A stretch of 64,000 bases of DNA. Origin: Rhyzopertha dominica (taxonomy: Eukaryota > Arthropoda > Insecta > Coleoptera > Bostrichidae). This document shows positions 62,821 through 64,000 of this stretch, piece by piece. The notes under the pieces were generated by a model. The model saw only the letters and a program-made list of their open reading frames with translations, ran no database searches and was not told the DNA's origin. Made by a program: the position numbers and the translations under genes. Every line of letters begins with the position of its first letter. Position 1 is the first letter of the stretch. The stretch lies in the NCBI GenBank assembly GCA_025024175.1, contig QCXZ01000041.1, positions 27,833,786 to 27,897,785 on the forward strand. The letters are read 5' to 3'.

Positions 62821-64000
62821 ATTGAAATAACTTTTGTACAAAGTTAAACTAACTTTAAAATATTTTGGTAGTGCTAAATCACTAATTCTATTCATAAACG
62901 CAATGATACAAAGACGTTACGTGCTGCCTTATTTAAATAAAGATAGCTCAGACCTGCTGCTTATTACCTATATAAATTTTGTGTTACAAATTAGCAGAAT
63001 GGTTAAATGTAAACCTCCGTTAGTTTTAAATTTCGAACATCTGATTTCCATTGATAATGACAATTTTATTCGTGATAGCCTGTAAAAATATTTACACCCG
63101 TTCAACTAATATACCAACTAAACGATACAGAATATATAAAATCTATGTACATAATATAAATATTATTATACTCAATAATATTTATTATCTTCTAGAAATA
63201 TAGTTTAAAAACTAACTTATGTTATAAAACGCGCCTTCCACTGATATTCGAAGCTTGTTAAATAATTTAGAACCACGGAAATTAATTCCCGACCTTGATC
63301 TCTGTATTCAGTGAAAACCTGGGTATAGGTCATCTCTATGTTTAACGTATATGTGTATATGTAAATGTACACATACACCCTATACGCTGCATTTTTGCTT
63401 ACTGAATTGCTGCTCTATACCTCTCATTCACTGACTTCTAGTTGTGTTTGCTGTTTTGATCTTTAGTCAAGCATGCCGTTTGATAGAAGGCGTCAGCTTG
63501 TTCTCTCATGATCTTAACTTCCACAAAAAAGCATTAACAAGAAGTTAGTCTTCTTAACTTCTACATGGAAAAACCGCATTAACCGCATGGACGATCGCTT
63601 TAATGTATGACATCTCTCATTCTGACCAAGCGAACCAACGAACGAACTAACGAATCGCCAGTCTATATCATACACCAAATTGTTTTATAAAAAAGCAGTT
63701 GATAACCGAATGCCTTTTTAGATTCAGTAATATGTTTCTTTCTTTCTTTTGAATTTAGAAAACCCACATGTGGATCAGTTTTATCGCCCACTTTTCTTTA
63801 CCCATTATGCACAAAAAGTAGCTGTTTTTCATTTACCTTTTCTTTAAAAAAATCAGTACAACTTTGCAAAATTGCTTTTCATAAGTTTTCCAAATTACTT
63901 AATAGGTAAGTTGTATTGTAAATACTTCACAAAAGTTAAGTTCTTTTGACACCACCATTTATAATAAAAAAATAAGATTCATTATTCCTTTAGGGGTTTA
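62821..64000. other. Unassigned AT-rich DNA to the window end
   Basis: No exon, RNA gene or transposon block supported. The 83-codon plus frame at 62,834-63,085 is not recognised. Confidence 0.45.

Overview
This window looks like AT-rich, gene-poor animal nuclear DNA, most likely from an insect. It shows long introns with GT...AG borders, decayed eukaryotic transposons of many superfamilies (mariner, hAT, Mutator-like, Ty1/copia, Ty3/gypsy, LINE), microsatellites, and no operon-like packing. The one host gene I can defend is a receptor whose protein sequence is of the insect cholecystokinin-like (sulfakinin) receptor type. The species cannot be fixed from sequence alone. The large intron suggests a large genome.

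Layout. 1-13,600: mostly unassigned DNA with a broken mariner (740-1480), two GTCTCG-rich patches, a Ty3/gypsy pol relic on the minus strand (5395-6245), a ~100-bp satellite block (6722-7215), a Ty1/copia relic on the minus strand (about 9370-9995), a hammerhead-ribozyme-like motif (10,397) and a tRNA-derived SINE-like stretch (~11,100-11,220). 13,655-16,260: a complete 1400-bp fold-back element with 9-bp target duplications lies beside an 825-bp hAT-like element made of GTATCGA repeats. 18,867-19,061: a 171-bp palindromic insertion between 12-bp direct repeats. 21,812-23,027: a complete non-autonomous hAT. 29,874-32,436: a recent ~1.28-kb tandem duplication. 33,466-38,953: a LINE scrap with a TACA microsatellite, a 1061-bp MITE with 8-bp duplications, and another hAT-like element.

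43,778-59,051: two consecutive exons of the receptor (TM2 to TM3, then TM3 to TM4) separated by a 14,958-bp intron. That intron holds an integrase relic, a 5'-truncated LINE, a hAT transposase C-terminus, LINE scraps framed by trinucleotide microsatellites, a terminal-inverted-repeat element of unknown type and a hAT MITE. Exons for TM1 and for TM5-TM7 were not found, so the gene very likely extends beyond both ends of the window. 59,052-64,000 is presumed intron or flank, with an ~840-bp imperfect palindrome.

The genes do not work together as a pathway. The picture is one receptor locus embedded in layered transposon debris, and the most informative signals are the element boundaries defined by exact target duplications.
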